Positions 24,901 to 37,400 of a stretch of 64,000 bases of DNA are shown piece by piece. The notes under the pieces are model-generated. The model was not told the DNA's origin. It ran no database searches and was given only the letters and a program-made list of their open reading frames with translations. Every line of letters begins with the position of its first letter. Positions within the stretch are counted from its first letter, which is position 1. The stretch lies in assembly GCF_901933205.1 (NCBI RefSeq), contig NC_044590.1:8571501-8635500 (forward strand). Reading direction: 5' to 3'. The stretch is from Camarhynchus parvulus. Taxonomy: Eukaryota > Chordata > Aves > Passeriformes > Thraupidae. The translations under genes and the position numbers were made by a program.

Positions 24901-27900
24901 GCTGCTTCACAAGACGGCATCTGGTTACACAAACTCCCTTAATCATGGAAAGCAAGGAAACCTGACAAGAGGTTGGGCTGAATTTTTTCCCAACCATAGG
25001 TACAGCATGAGTGTATATGGTGAAGCCTTGAAGACCTTTGACTCACACAGAGGATTAATAACACGAGTTGGATCCCTTACTCTTGCAGAGCAGGAGTCCT
25101 CTTTGCAGACTTTGTGGAATAAAGTCATATAAAAGCCCATTTAGCTGAGAGCACAAGTTGGAATCAAAATATTTACTTGTCTGCTGCACATGGGCAACAG
25201 GAATCCTTGTCTGGTTGCCAACCACCGGTGAACAATCAGCTGTTGGCTGGGTGGCTCTGGCATTAATTAAACACTGACAGAGATGACTATTTGCTTCTCA
25301 TTTATCAGCAAACCCCTTTGCTCTTCAAAAGGGAGAAGCACAGCTGCCAACTCAGCCTGTTCCTTGATTTCTTCCATCTCCATTCTCTGTCAGAATCAGA
25401 GGGACAAAGGGAAGAAGGGCCTGTTTGTGGACCTCAGGAGATGTCCTGAGGTAACACCTGAGCAGTCAGTCATGATCAGCTTAAGCAATACCTTTTCTAC
25501 TGCACCTTCTCATCCTGATAATCATTTTTAGCTTTTTTCTGTATATCTGACCCTTCCTAGCAAGCAGAATGAACCTATTTAATTAACACTTGCATGTTCT
25601 TCCCCCCTCTGAACTCACTCTGAGCCCACAGAGACATTATTCACTCTATATCCCAGAGAAGAAAGCTTTTACCACAGGGATGATTTTCTGATGAAGCATG
25701 TGCTGGATGTGTGACCTTTGTGGGTTTACACTGGAGAAGCTTCTGGAGTCCTTTAGACAAACAAAGCCCTGAGCAAGCAGGATTTATGTGTGTTTTGTAG
25801 CCTTTGTGCCCTGAACCAGCCACCGTGCTTGCTCCTATCAGCAGCAGGTAAAGTGCTTCTTATAGAGAGTGTGTGAGGGACTTTGGAATGGGCTGTGGGA
25901 CCCCTTGGGAAAAATGTGGTGCAGGCAGTCTGCCACTGCCTGGGGACTCTGGTTTGCCATGAGATCCGAGCTGGAGATCTGCTTGCATTTGTTTCAGCTG
26001 CTAAGAGGTAATTGTCAAGTGACTTCTCTCTTGTGCTGTCAAGTGACTTCTTTTGCAAGAGCCTTTGGACAGAAGGGATTTTGCAGAAATGAAAGATGGG
26101 AAGGTGCATGTCCATGATGGGCTTCCACCAAAGCCTTGGAACTAGGCTTTGGGGACTATTAAACACAAAATTCATTTATTTTCTAAACTGAAGTGGTTCC
26201 CTAGGGAAAAATGAAAAAAAAAAAAGTTGTGGGCTGAGACTCCCACATATCTAGCTGGGACAAAGCTTTTGGAGGTGTTTGGCACAGAGGCAGAGGAGAT
26301 AAGGTCAGTGGAAAGAAATGGCCGGGAAGGGGGAAGGGATGAGCTCGTGGAGTGAAATTGCCCAGAAGCAAAGCACAGCCACTCACTTTGCAATGAAAAG
26401 CTTTATCATCTCTGCACAGATTAGTGCAGCTAAAAATAGCTTCAGCTCAAAGTAAACAGTTTTCTGAGTGTGCTCTGCCCTGCTGGAATGCCAGCCCCGC
26501 ACAGAGCCACCATGCCAGCAGCCACAGCCGTGTCCCCACGGTCCCAGTGCCCAGAGGGGTCCCCACAGCCCTGCTCAGCCCTGCCTGTTAATAGGGGTGA
26601 CTCTGGAGGAGGGTCACTAATGAGTTTAGCCTCATTACAAGCTTTTTTTGTGTTTCACTTGTTGAACCTTTCTGGATGAGCAACTTCTATAAAAACAAAA
26701 AGGATCTGAACACGGGGTAATTCATTCAGACATCCCAACACCCACCTTCCCTAATCACCAGCATACTGTGTCCCTCCCTTGACAGCAAGAAGAGTGGTTT
26801 GTCACCAAAGCTGCTTTTACTTGTTGGTTTCTCTTCTCATGAATCTCCAAGTGAAGCTGTTGTTTGATGGCTTAAGAAATCCACTCTTGCCTTGGGGAGC
26901 CCAGCACATCAGTGAAATATGTTCTGTGGGGTTTTTTTGGAACAAAAATAGTTTATTTATTTAGAGTATTTCTTTTACAAGAGGAAGTCTGGAAAAAAAA
27001 AAACAGGTTGTCCCATTTTTTCCATGAGTATCTTGTGCCATTCCACATTTCCTTGCAATCTTGATGACATCAAGCGACACAGAGACCTCAATGCCTGGGA
27101 AAGGCAGGGGAAGCTGCTCTTACGTGGGGAGGCTGCGTGCTGCCACCGTGCTGCTCTAGCCCTGGCAGCACGGGCTTCTCGGGGAAGCCAGGCTTAGGCT
27201 GTGAAAACATTCGGGTCAGAGGCAGGTCAGAGCCTTCTGAAGTGACAGCCTGTCTCCTCGGGCTCCACAGCTTCCCAGAGTGTCCTTTGTGCTGCTGGTT
27301 TTCCTTGCTGGGCAGGCAGCGTGCAGTCCGGCACGGCAGCGCTGCTTCGGGCTGGGCTGCTTTATGTGGCACCCTTGGGGATACTCTCACCTCATTCTGA
27401 CTTTTGCCCTCTAAGATTCCTTCGGTTTTGTCCCTCTTCCAGCTAAAGGTTGACAGTCAGCCTGCAGGGCAGCTTCTTGCTCTTCCCTGATCCGTGCTCT
27501 CCCAGAGTAGCAAAGGTGGCACCCACATCATGGGCTGCCAGCCAGCACAAGACCATCCTTTCCCTGGGGCATTGCCCTCTGCATCCCACTCTGTGGCACA
27601 GAACTAAAAAATTCACAGTTCACTGCTGACCAATTGCAAGGTCAAAAGCAGCAGAGCCAAACCTCCAGTTGTCCACAGTGGTAATGGCATCACCATCGAT
27701 CCTGGACTACGCAGGACAGCACAGTATGAGGCAGACGGATACAACAACCTCACCAAAACAAACGTGTGAGTAAAGCAGGGGCCGCTAGAGGCTGATTTTG
27801 GCTGCAGCTGAGTCAGTCAGCTCAAGGCTGTGACACCACCCGTCTCACAGGGTGAGCCACGCCAGCAGCTCTGACATCTGCCCATCACCTCGGGGTGAGT

Positions 27901-30140
27901 GGTGGACAAAGCAGCAGGACAAGAGATGAGCCTGGAGCAGCCTGGAGCAGTGTTCTGGAACCATGTCCTTGCCTCGTCTCCCACTCTTCTTTCTTCCTCC
28001 TGCCCTCAGCTTGTCAGAAGCTGTGCATTGCCCATTTGGGATGCTTACAGGGTACATGTGAGAAATGAGGTTGAGAGTTGGATTGCTTTGATTTTAGCCA
28101 GAGACTGCAGAGTAGGTGAGAGTCTCCAAAAGAAAATTGAAAAAATCCTAAGAAAAAAAAAGGAAAAAAAATTCTTACAAATTTCCATCAGTTTTTATTG
28201 TGAGCATGAGCATCAGCTAGAAGTTAGGGTGTATTATTTTAAAATGTCAGCTTTTGCTTAAGAACAGGAGGACTGATTACAGCCATGCATTTTTATCCTA
28301 ATAGATAAGGCTAAGATTTCAGGCAAAGTTTTTGGCATCATGGGAGTGCTGCCCCTTTTCCCACTTTAAAAACAAATTACAGTCTGTAGAAAAACTGAAA
28401 CTGCATTTTTTTACTTAAAAAGAGTTTTGATGGAAAATGTTTGACTTGTCCTTGCAGGGGATGGTGTTAGATGAGAAAGTCACTGTAAGAACACACAAGT
28501 GTGTGCAGAAAAGGATGGACTTTGTGGTAGATGCTCTGGGGAGCTTGTTTCCAGGACCACACACAGGACTGGGAGCTTTGAGCAAGACAAGACTTGTCTT
28601 AATTTAAAACTACATACACTGAGCCCCTGGCTTTGCAAAGGACTTGGCTGTTGCCATTGTTCTTTGTTGTCTGCCCTGTAATGGTACTGGCCACTTTCTG
28701 CCAAGAAAATGCCTGGGTAACTGGGGTAGCACTTGCATTCTTACCAGACTTGGCCTCCAAACCCTGTGCTCCAAGTGTTAGTGTGGAGCTATAACCTTCT
28801 GGATCCTTTTCAAATGTCAGCTGGAGTAAAGGGAAAACTGCAGCCTTGGCCAGACCAGCACAGAGTCTCCTGAGGCTGTGCTGGCCCTCCTCCCTCCCTG
28901 GCAGCTCATGAAGACAGGCAGGGCATTGTGGCGAATCCCTTACTGCTGCTTTTGGGTGAGCAGCAGCAATGTGTGACTCAAAACAGCTGGAGAGAGATGA
29001 GTTCTGCCAGGCAATGCACCTCAGGAAACCAAGCGGGCTTCTTGGGGCTGCTTCTGAATGAAAACTGAGTTGAGTCAGGAGGCTGCACCAGGTCGATTTA
29101 GGGATGCACAAAGCATGGGTGTGTTTTGCTCCACTGAGGTCCACTCCCCTTCATCTGTGCCACAGTATTGTCATCAGGGTGTTTCCTGTGCTGCTTGCTG
29201 CTGTTGTTGGTGTTTTTATCTCTTCCTCTGATCCTGTGGGTATCTTTCACAGCAATCACCACATTTTTGGCCACACACAGGTTCTGGCTGGAGGTGGTGA
29301 TGGCAGCAGAGGTGGAAAAGGTCCAAGTGTGCAGGGTGGTGCCGGGGTGGGAGGAGAGACTGATGCTTTTCACCTGGCACTGAGTGGCTCTGGGTCCCAT
29401 CTGTCATGGGAGAGCTGCAGGAATGCAGAGATGCAGCTTCTGTGCCTGGCTGGTGCTAAGTGAGACAGCGAGCTGGGAAAGTGCTCCTGGCTCACATCAC
29501 TCACTTTGCATGCAACCTGAAACAAAAACTCACCTAGCTCGACTGGGGGCTGGATCCATCCCTTGGCAAACACCCTTTGTGCTCCCCAGTTGAGTTGCAA
29601 GGACCTGAGTGTTCTTAGGGCAGGGATGGAGCAAATCTTTCACTCTCTCAGCAAAGCTATTAGCACTAATGAGCCCTGTCCCAGGCAGCACTGTGCACAT
29701 TCCTGTGTGCTCACACACCTTCCCTCCACTCTGGTGGGGCTGGGCAGGAACTCAGGCCCACAGCATGACTGCAACCTTGATTGTTTGGTTTCAGCCACCC
29801 AGTGGGGTCTGCAAGGCTGATGGGACACCAGGAGGTGATGCCAGCTACAGGGACATTCCTCAATCCATGTGGTACCAAGAGCATCCAAAATTTCCTCTTC
29901 TCTGTAGTGACCTCAGGCTCCCTGAGAGCTCCCAGGGTGTGCTTCACACAGTAGGGTGCTACAAAGGCACATGTTTTAAATGGGGTACTGCCTTTGCACC
30001 TTCCCCTTAAATTCAGGTGCTGTCACCAGCCAACTGCACTTCACCCCCAAATACAGCTGGCACTCAGGGGCAGATGAGCTGAAATACTCCTGGATTTTAC
30101 TCCGTGGGAGGCAGAGGAGCAAAAAGCACTCCAAAACAAC
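15931..30140. other. Long non-coding interval between SERINC3 promoter and second CpG island
   Basis: I recognise no coding exon, RNA gene or intact mobile element in this 14-kb stretch. It is AT-rich with scattered short open frames that show no family signature or codon structure. It may be PKIG 5' intron if PKIG starts at the 14.5-15 kb island, or intergenic if it starts at 30.5 kb. A G-run lies at about 20714 and a short imperfect repeat (gtcaagtgacttct twice) at about 26014-26051. Confidence 0.6.
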
Positions 30141-30149
30141 ACAAAGCTG

Positions 30150-30213
30150 GGTTTTTCTTGGTAGGCACAAAGGTTTTTCTTGGGAGGCACAGAGGTTTTT
30201 CTTGGGAGGCACT
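30150..30213 (+). repeat. 22-bp tandem repeat, 3 copies
   Basis: The unit ggtttttcttgggaggcaca occurs at 30150, 30172 and 30194; the first copy differs by a T and the last is truncated. It sits at the left edge of the second CpG island. Confidence 0.95.
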
Positions 30214-30717
30214 TTCACCGTGCTACACCTGGTGGGATAGCTCAGGCTGCACGGGGTGTGATGGTGTCTGTGGCCAGGCCCTGGTGGAGAGGATGCAGGG
30301 TGGGATGCAGGAGGGAAACCTGGGCGAGCAGCAGGCAGGAGGGAGCGCCCGGCAGCAGAAACCCCAGCGCTGAGCAGGGAGGATGCTCGGGCACACGCAG
30401 CTGCCGGGGGATGGGGTTACAAGCCGAAGCTAAACAAAGATCGCTGCGAAAAGGAAACGGATCCCTCCTGCCGACTGTAAGGTAGGAGCCGAGCGGGAGC
30501 TGCTTGACATCATCGGGCAGAGCATTGGATTACAGCAGGCAGGGACTGACTCGAGGGGAGGAGAACACGCCCCTTGGCCCCACAAGTGCAACTTCATTTA
30601 GCAGCTCCCGGCAGAAGGAAACTGCGAGTCTGGAACCGGCTGCGAGGCTCCTGGCCGGCTTGGCTGCTCCCACAGCGGGCAGAGAGGGCAGGAGGGTGGG
30701 ATCCAGCCGCGATCCCT

Positions 30718-30740
30718 TCCATCCATCCATCCATCCATCC
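30718..30740 (+). repeat. (CCAT)n microsatellite
   Basis: About five uninterrupted CCAT units lie inside the CpG island. Confidence 0.95.
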
Positions 30741-31256
30741 CCTCCTCGGCGGCGGGACCGCGGGCTGGCAGCGCGGGGAGCCGGGGCTGTAAGTGGGGCT
30801 GTGCTGGGGCGGGGGGGGACAGGGACACCTGTCCTGGAGGGCAGCCAGGAGCTGTGCTGGCCGTGCCACCAGCGGGGTTTGTTCGGAGATTCGGTGAACT
30901 TTTACCCAGCCGACTGCGAGCAGCGAGGGGTTTGGAGCCGGCAAACCGTGGGCTCAAACAGCAGCGCTGCATCCCGGATTTTGTGCTGTTGGGAGGGAGA
31001 AGCCGCTCGCAGGCTGATGGAAGGGAGGTGGCGGCTGCTCCGCTCGGAAATAACGCGGTTCAGCGAAGGGGTAGCAGGGAGAGAAGGCTCAGAGCATAGA
31101 AATCACAGAGCACCGTGGATCAGTGACCCCCGTGGGGATTTCTGGCCTCATTTCCTACATGTGTCCGTTTGTTGGGAGCGGTGTGCCGGAGGGAATCCCT
31201 TCCAGCACGGGCGCTGCTCTGTGCTCGCACGGGAACGGGACAGGCAGCCGGGGGGA

Positions 31257-31339
31257 ATCAGGGAATCCATCCCTGGGGATGTCAGGGAATCCATCCCATC
31301 CCTCGGAGTGTCAGGGAATCCATCGCTCGGGATGTCAGG
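31257..31339 (+). repeat. Degenerate minisatellite, unit about 24-32 bp
   Basis: The core gtcagggaatccatcc recurs at about 31258, 31281 and 31311 with variable spacers containing gggatgtcagg. It lies in the right half of the second CpG island. Confidence 0.85.
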
Positions 31340-31420
31340 AGCCCGGGGCTGCCCGGACTCCCCCCACAATTGCGGAGCTTTGGGAGCGTGGCAGCAGGAG
31401 CAGGCTCGGAGACTTGCTGG

Positions 31421-34400
31421 CATCCGGCTTTCCAAGCAAATGTTTGAAAAGGCAAAGACTTGGGATAAAAAAAGAACTGCTGTGTGGTGGTATTCTCAAG
31501 AGGCTTTGCAAATTCCTCCAGCTCGAAGCTGTGTGTCTTTCCTCTCTCTGGATTCCCCATAGCAGCTGGTAGCAAGCCGCGGTGTGGAGCTTTCACATGC
31601 ATGTAATGCCTTGGCCCCAAAGGCGTGTTTGGGAAATTTCCCACTGCTTGGAAAGGGTGAATGGTTCTGCAGATCAAGAGCCAAGTATAGCTGTGAACCC
31701 AGAGGCAATGCCCTGGGTGGCCGTGCTGGTGACTCAAACTGGGAGGAGGACAAGCTGGGGTCAATGAGCACAGACAGACACAGCGGGGATGCTGCTGCCT
31801 TGTGAGGGTGAAGGGACATTTGTGGCGTGGGTATGGCTTGATTGTGTGTCTGAGGCTCTCCCATGGTGACAGTCCCTCGAGGGTGACAGCCCCTGGAGCT
31901 CTGGGCTGTTTGCTCAGCGTGCCTGGCTTGGTTGGTGTGGGGCAGTGCTTGGCTTCAGAGACTCTTGGCTGGAAAGAGCCACCCTGCTAATTTGTGGCCA
32001 CCCAGCTGAGAAATTGCCACCTTTCAGCTCTTGTGAGCAATGGTGTTTAAGAAAGAAGGATCCATGAAGAGATCCTCAATGGCTGTATTAGTTTATAATG
32101 CAGATACAGGTTAAATGGCCATTTATAAACAAGGATATACCAATAGAGCTTAATGTACCTTGGGCACAGAACCCAGCACTGAGTCCTTCAGACAGAGTTG
32201 CACAGGGATGTGAGCACCCCATGCCATCGTTTTGGGGGACACTTTCCACAGAGTGTAGACTCAGATGCCTCAGAGAACTGGAGATCGTTGGCTACAGTAC
32301 ATGGGCAGCTTGGTCATGAGGAGATGAAACCCAGGAATGTTCACAGCTGTGCATCTTCCAACCACCTGGCACTTCTGTGGCTGGCCAAGGCTGATTCTGA
32401 GGGGTGTACAGGCTCATGAGGAGCTAGGATGGGGAGTTTCGCTTTTTCCTCTCATTCTAAAGAAAAATCAACGTACTTTTGATCCCACTCAGAGGAATAC
32501 CCACAGGCACACAACCTTGCCGCCGAAAATAACGATGGAAGACGTTTTCCAAGCTGCTAACATTTCCTGATCTCCCACATTTCAGAGCCAGTTCCTGCAG
32601 CACACTACTGTGCATTAATGCCTCCAGCCTGTCTGGGCACCCAAGCACCAGCATCATTCCTGTTTTACATGGGTCTCACACAAAGCAGATCATTTCCCAG
32701 GGCTCACACAGGTCTGTGGCAGAATGGGGGGTGGATCTACAAAGCCATAAGGAACAGCAGAAGCTTCAACCTGGTTTTTTGTTTGCCTGTGTCAGCCTGT
32801 TCTGATCGCTCCCATTTTCACATTCCAATTGTTTCTCCACACCCTTAGGGGTCTCTTTAATGTCACCAAAGCTGTTTATATAGACTGAACTGGAAAATAA
32901 GTTTTCCATCACAACACCCATTTCAGAGAGGATGAGAGTGGAAAAAGCCCACTGCTTCTAGTTGCCTTCTGCTCTCAACTAGAAAAAGACAAGTCATAAG
33001 GGAAGCTGCTCCCCAGGCTTGCCAGCAGCCAAGGAGAAGGGAGGGTTCATGTGTTCACAAGCCTTGTCCCAAGCTCCTTATTGTGGCAGTTAGAGAGGCT
33101 GAGGTCACTCCAGACCTTGCCTGGAACCTGCAGCACAAGCAGGAAGAGCTGCAGTTGGACTATGAACTGCCCTGGGCCCCACTTCAAAACTCTCACTCTC
33201 TTTGAGCCTAAGGGAATGTGTACTTTACACCACTCATTCATGGTTTCCACAGCGAGCTCCCCAGCACTTCCCCTCCCAGGAGAGCCCTCTGGGCCAGGTG
33301 CTCTTTGCACAGCTCCTCCTTGCAGGCACATTGCTGGTCACAAACCCTGCTGGGGAACTCCCTGGCGGCACCAAAATGCCATTTCTGTTGATATTTGCAG
33401 TGATGTCATAAGCCAAACATGTCCCCACCAGAGCGTCACCAACTTTACTGGAGTTACTGTTCCCACAAAGCGTAATTAATCTGTGGTGCTCATTGCCATG
33501 AGATACCGGTGGAGCAAAGAGCTCTGAAGGCATTTTAATGGATATCAGGTAGTTATCTCAGTAACAAAACAATCCTGGCTATGATTAAGAGGATATTGCA
33601 GTGTAAGGATTGTAACACCTCCTGGTTCAGAGTCATTAGTGACTTATGAAAAGCATTCCATTACAATTAGAGCTTTTCTTGTATGTCTGAGGCCCGGGAT
33701 GCCAGCTGCTGCTGGAGACAGGGCACTAAATGAGGCAGTCTGGCTGCTCTGGGAGGGCCAGGCTGCTGCCCTGCTCAGCCATGCACACAGCCTGGTGTTT
33801 ACCCAGCAGCCAGGAGACACAAGAACAACCTTCTCAACCTTCTCTCTGCTGCTGTCACCTTGCTGGAAACCAGGAAGGATTTCCTCTCTGGATCAAAGCA
33901 GCACCACAACAGCTGTTGTGTAGAATAGTCTTGAATTCTGCCAAAAACCATTCTGGGGTGGGTGTTTTTGGAGCATGCATTCATTTTGAAGCAATGCTGA
34001 GAGAACTGAGGTTGTTCCATGTGTTTGCTACTTTTGGGTAACAGCTGATTGCCATGGAGGGAATCTGAACCTCAAACATGTGCAATCGTGCACACTGAAT
34101 AGGACAAGAGAAAATGGTCTTAAGTCACACCAGGGAAAGTTTAGGTTGAATGTTAGGAAAAGTTTCTTCACCAAAAGGGCTGTCAAACACTGAAATAAGC
34201 TGCCCAGGGAAGCAGTCACTATCCCTGGAGTTATTAAAAAGATGTGTGGATGTGGCACTTAGGGACATGCCTTAATGGTGGACTTAATGACCTTAAATAT
34301 CTTTTTCAGTCTAAATTATTCTATAATTCTATGCTGATGCCTTTGTAATTCATCCTGATGGGCTATGGATGCTTATCTACCCAATGAACATTTCCACTAG

Positions 34401-37400
34401 GGTCTCAAAATAATCCGTGGTACCTTGATGTGTTCCAGGACTAAACTACAAATCAAAGTTTCTCTAACAATTCACTGTAGCCCATCCTTAGGTGGCACCA
34501 ATCCATGTGCCACCATTAAAGTTCCAAGCAGCCTGGGCTTTGTGCTGAGGGGCCCCTGGAGCTCTGCCCATCACCCTGCGAGCAGCAGGACCAGCTGAGC
34601 CAGAAGAGGATGGGCCTTGGGGCATGGAGCTTCAAATCTGCAGACTCTAGATGCCCAAGCAAGGCCTGTGGGGAGGAACACCAGGCCTGCAGGGTTGGAA
34701 AGCCAACACCAGCTGCTAAAGAGTTTTTGTCTCCAAAATCAGCTGCTTTTTGAGAGAGAAAATGGGGATTTCCCATCGTGTCCCATCACGAACAGGGCTG
34801 CTCAGTGCTAACTTCCACTTCAGAGCATCATTGCTGCTCCAGTTTACTTTAAGCCTCTCTTGGCAGAGGCCCACGTGTTTTGAGATATTTTGCAACACTG
34901 CTGAAGTGCTGGAGGTTTAACTGTTTGGGCAGTGGAACACACAAGCCAGGGCAGGAAGGCAAAGGAGGAAAATAAAGACTTGTGGATTTCCAAAGCTGTG
35001 TTTCTTCCTTCCTGCTTTTGTTTGGTTGTTTGGTGCCCAAAAAGGGCAGTGCATATTCCCAGAGTTGTGGGAATACTGTTTCTTTTCCGGCCCAGTGTTT
35101 CCAGTAAGCACTTTGCTATAAATGGGGTTAAGACTAACAAAAGTTTATTGTTAAATCCCTGTGTCTTTGTTTAGCTCCTGTCATGATCATAATTAGCATT
35201 TTCCACTTCTGCAAGCCTGTCATCTGCGGAGCTGAAAGTGCTTTAAAATATTTGAAGCATCTAACAGGGGGAGGGAGTATTAATAGCTCCATTTAACAGA
35301 TGGGCAAACTGACACATAAAAGCAGCAAGTGCCCTGTCCTTGAAGCAGGGCCAGAGCCAGCAAGTAGTCAGCTCCAACAACAAAGTTTTGAAAGTGGGTC
35401 AAAAAAATAAAGAGAAAGGCTGGAGATCTGTCCCAGTTTGGAAAATGATGGGAAATAGTTGCAGTCACAGTGGTGCTCAGCCCAGATGGACCAGACAGAT
35501 GAATTGCTGGATGAGCTACTGCTTATATGGTTAAATGGCTCATCTCTTGATTCTTGTTCTGCTAACATTTGTCCCTGGGACAAAGGGAAAAACACAGTCC
35601 GTGATGTTCCAAAATAGTCAGAAAGCTGAAACAGCTGCTAAAATAAGCAAGGGTCCTGTTGGCTGGCTGTGCAGGTCAGGGGATTGCAAAGCACCCACAG
35701 ATGTTGAGGCCACAGAGGAAATGTCTTTGAGCAGGGCCTGGGGACAGCAGGAGGAGGCTCAGCTGTGCACAAACAGCAGAGACCCAAAGAGCTGGACACA
35801 GACCCAGCAAAGTGACCAGAACCAGATTAAACTTCCCCTTTCACCTCAGAGAAGCTGATATGGGAGTTTCACTTCTTTAAAGAGCTCCAAACCAATATTC
35901 ATTTATAGTCTGGAGGCAGCTGCTGGTCCCTGCAGTGCAGGTCAGGACAGGAGCTGTGTCAGTGCTCCCAGCACCTGTGGGAGGGCAAGGAAAGAAGCAA
36001 AACCAAAGAGGATTTCTCTGTGCTGGACTCTCCATGTGCTTTGACACAACAGCCCAAGTCTATTAGCACAAACCCTCCTGAGGAGGAGCCATTTGAACAC
36101 AACATCCCACAGCCCCTGGGCTGCTGTGAGCACCAAGCCAGGCTCCATCTGAGCCTGCTGGGCAGAGCCCTGTCACCCCTCTGCTGCTCACAGAGAGTGG
36201 GAAGAGCAGCTGAGCTTTGTGCTTCCCAAAACAAGCACAGATAATATTTTCTTACTTTTTTTTTTCCTTCTTCTTTCCCAGAAGCTGTTGTCCTGCTGTG
36301 CATGAAGTGTGTTTGAAGTCATGTCCAGAAGGAAAGTCCTCTAAATCAGGTAGGGACTCACACTATGGCTCATAAAGCTTTTATTCACAGGGAAATATTG
36401 CAAATAGAAATGGGTTTTTTCCTTCCTGTAGCATTGAGTCATTTGACCTCCCTCTGTATTCTGAATTACTAGATGCTAGAAAGCTGCTAAGAGGAAAAAA
36501 AATACCAACAATTCTGCCATAATGACTTTCCTGCTGTATTATCCACGTGTCCTTGTACCAAGCCACATTGCATCTCTGACTCCAGGCAGCCCCAGTGCCA
36601 GTTGTGCTCCGTGGCCTCTCCCTGCCAGTGCTGTGCAAATGCTGCCAAAGGCTGCCCAGATGCTTTGCAGGGCAATGTTGTTTGGATGTGAGTTCTGTTC
36701 TGTGTGTGGAGTCAGCCCAGCAAATCCAGGGAACCCCCAAAGCTCAACCTTTCCCAGCTCCTGCAGAAATGGCAAATCCTCTCTGTGGTTTCACCTGCGG
36801 CTCCTGCACTCAGAGCATCCCCTCTGTGCTCAGACCATGGCATGCTTTCCCTTGTCCTGTGCTGGCCCTGGCACAGAGCTCCCAGGGCTGTTTTGGGTGA
36901 GCTTTGCAGTGCAGGAGCTCAGGACCCTGGTGCACACAGACATCCCTCCTCTTGCAGGTGTCTCAGTTCATCTCTTCATCCAGCACCTTCCCAAATGTGC
37001 TGCAGACACCCTGTGTCTGCCCAGGCTGCACATGAAATACTTGGAATTGATTTTATTGGGAGCTTTCCCTTTCCTGAGGCTGGCAGTGATCAGTGAGCAT
37101 CCCCAGGGCAGTGCTGCAGGCACACCTCCAGCACCACTGCAGCTCAGGTTTGGATGTCACATCCCTGGGGACTCAGGCAGAAAGGTTCACCCTGCCTGTG
37201 GGAAGGATCAGGAGCTGCTGGCACCTGGCACAGCTATAAGCAAACTGAAATCCATCACAGAAATCTTCAGCAAAGGAGGGGTGCTGGCCTGCAGAGCTTT
37301 CCCTGCCCAGACAGGGCTCCCAGCAGGGCAGCACAGCCAGAGGGGCTCCTGATTCCGATGGGTGACAGAAGCCATGGAGCCGCCTGGAGCCTCAGCCACG

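Larger units (their letters stand above)
30280..31420 (+). promoter_or_regulatory. PKIG: Second CpG-rich island, candidate PKIG promoter and noncoding first exon
   Basis: Local GC and CpG density rise sharply within an otherwise AT-rich interval, 16 kb before the first PKIG coding exon and on the right side to serve it. A consensus donor, GTAAGT, is at 30790 and another GTAAGG is at 30477, so a noncoding first exon could end at either. Vertebrate PKIG genes use several 5' noncoding exons, which fits. No transcript evidence is available from sequence alone. The long open frames across it (30504-31562 on the plus strand) are attributable to low stop density in GC-rich DNA. Confidence 0.5.

Noticed and set aside
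28599..29144. 181-codon open frame on the minus strand
   Set aside because: No recognisable motif; overlaps open frames on the plus strand.
30504..31562. 352-codon open frame on the plus strand, the longest in the window
   Set aside because: It coincides with the second CpG island where stop codons are scarce, crosses a CCAT repeat and a minisatellite, shows no domain or family likeness, and has long overlapping frames on the other strand.
36522..37352. 276-codon open frame on the plus strand
   Set aside because: No recognisable domain; composition is biased to Ser, Pro, Cys and Leu as in random GC-rich sequence, and other frames and the opposite strand are open over the same stretch.
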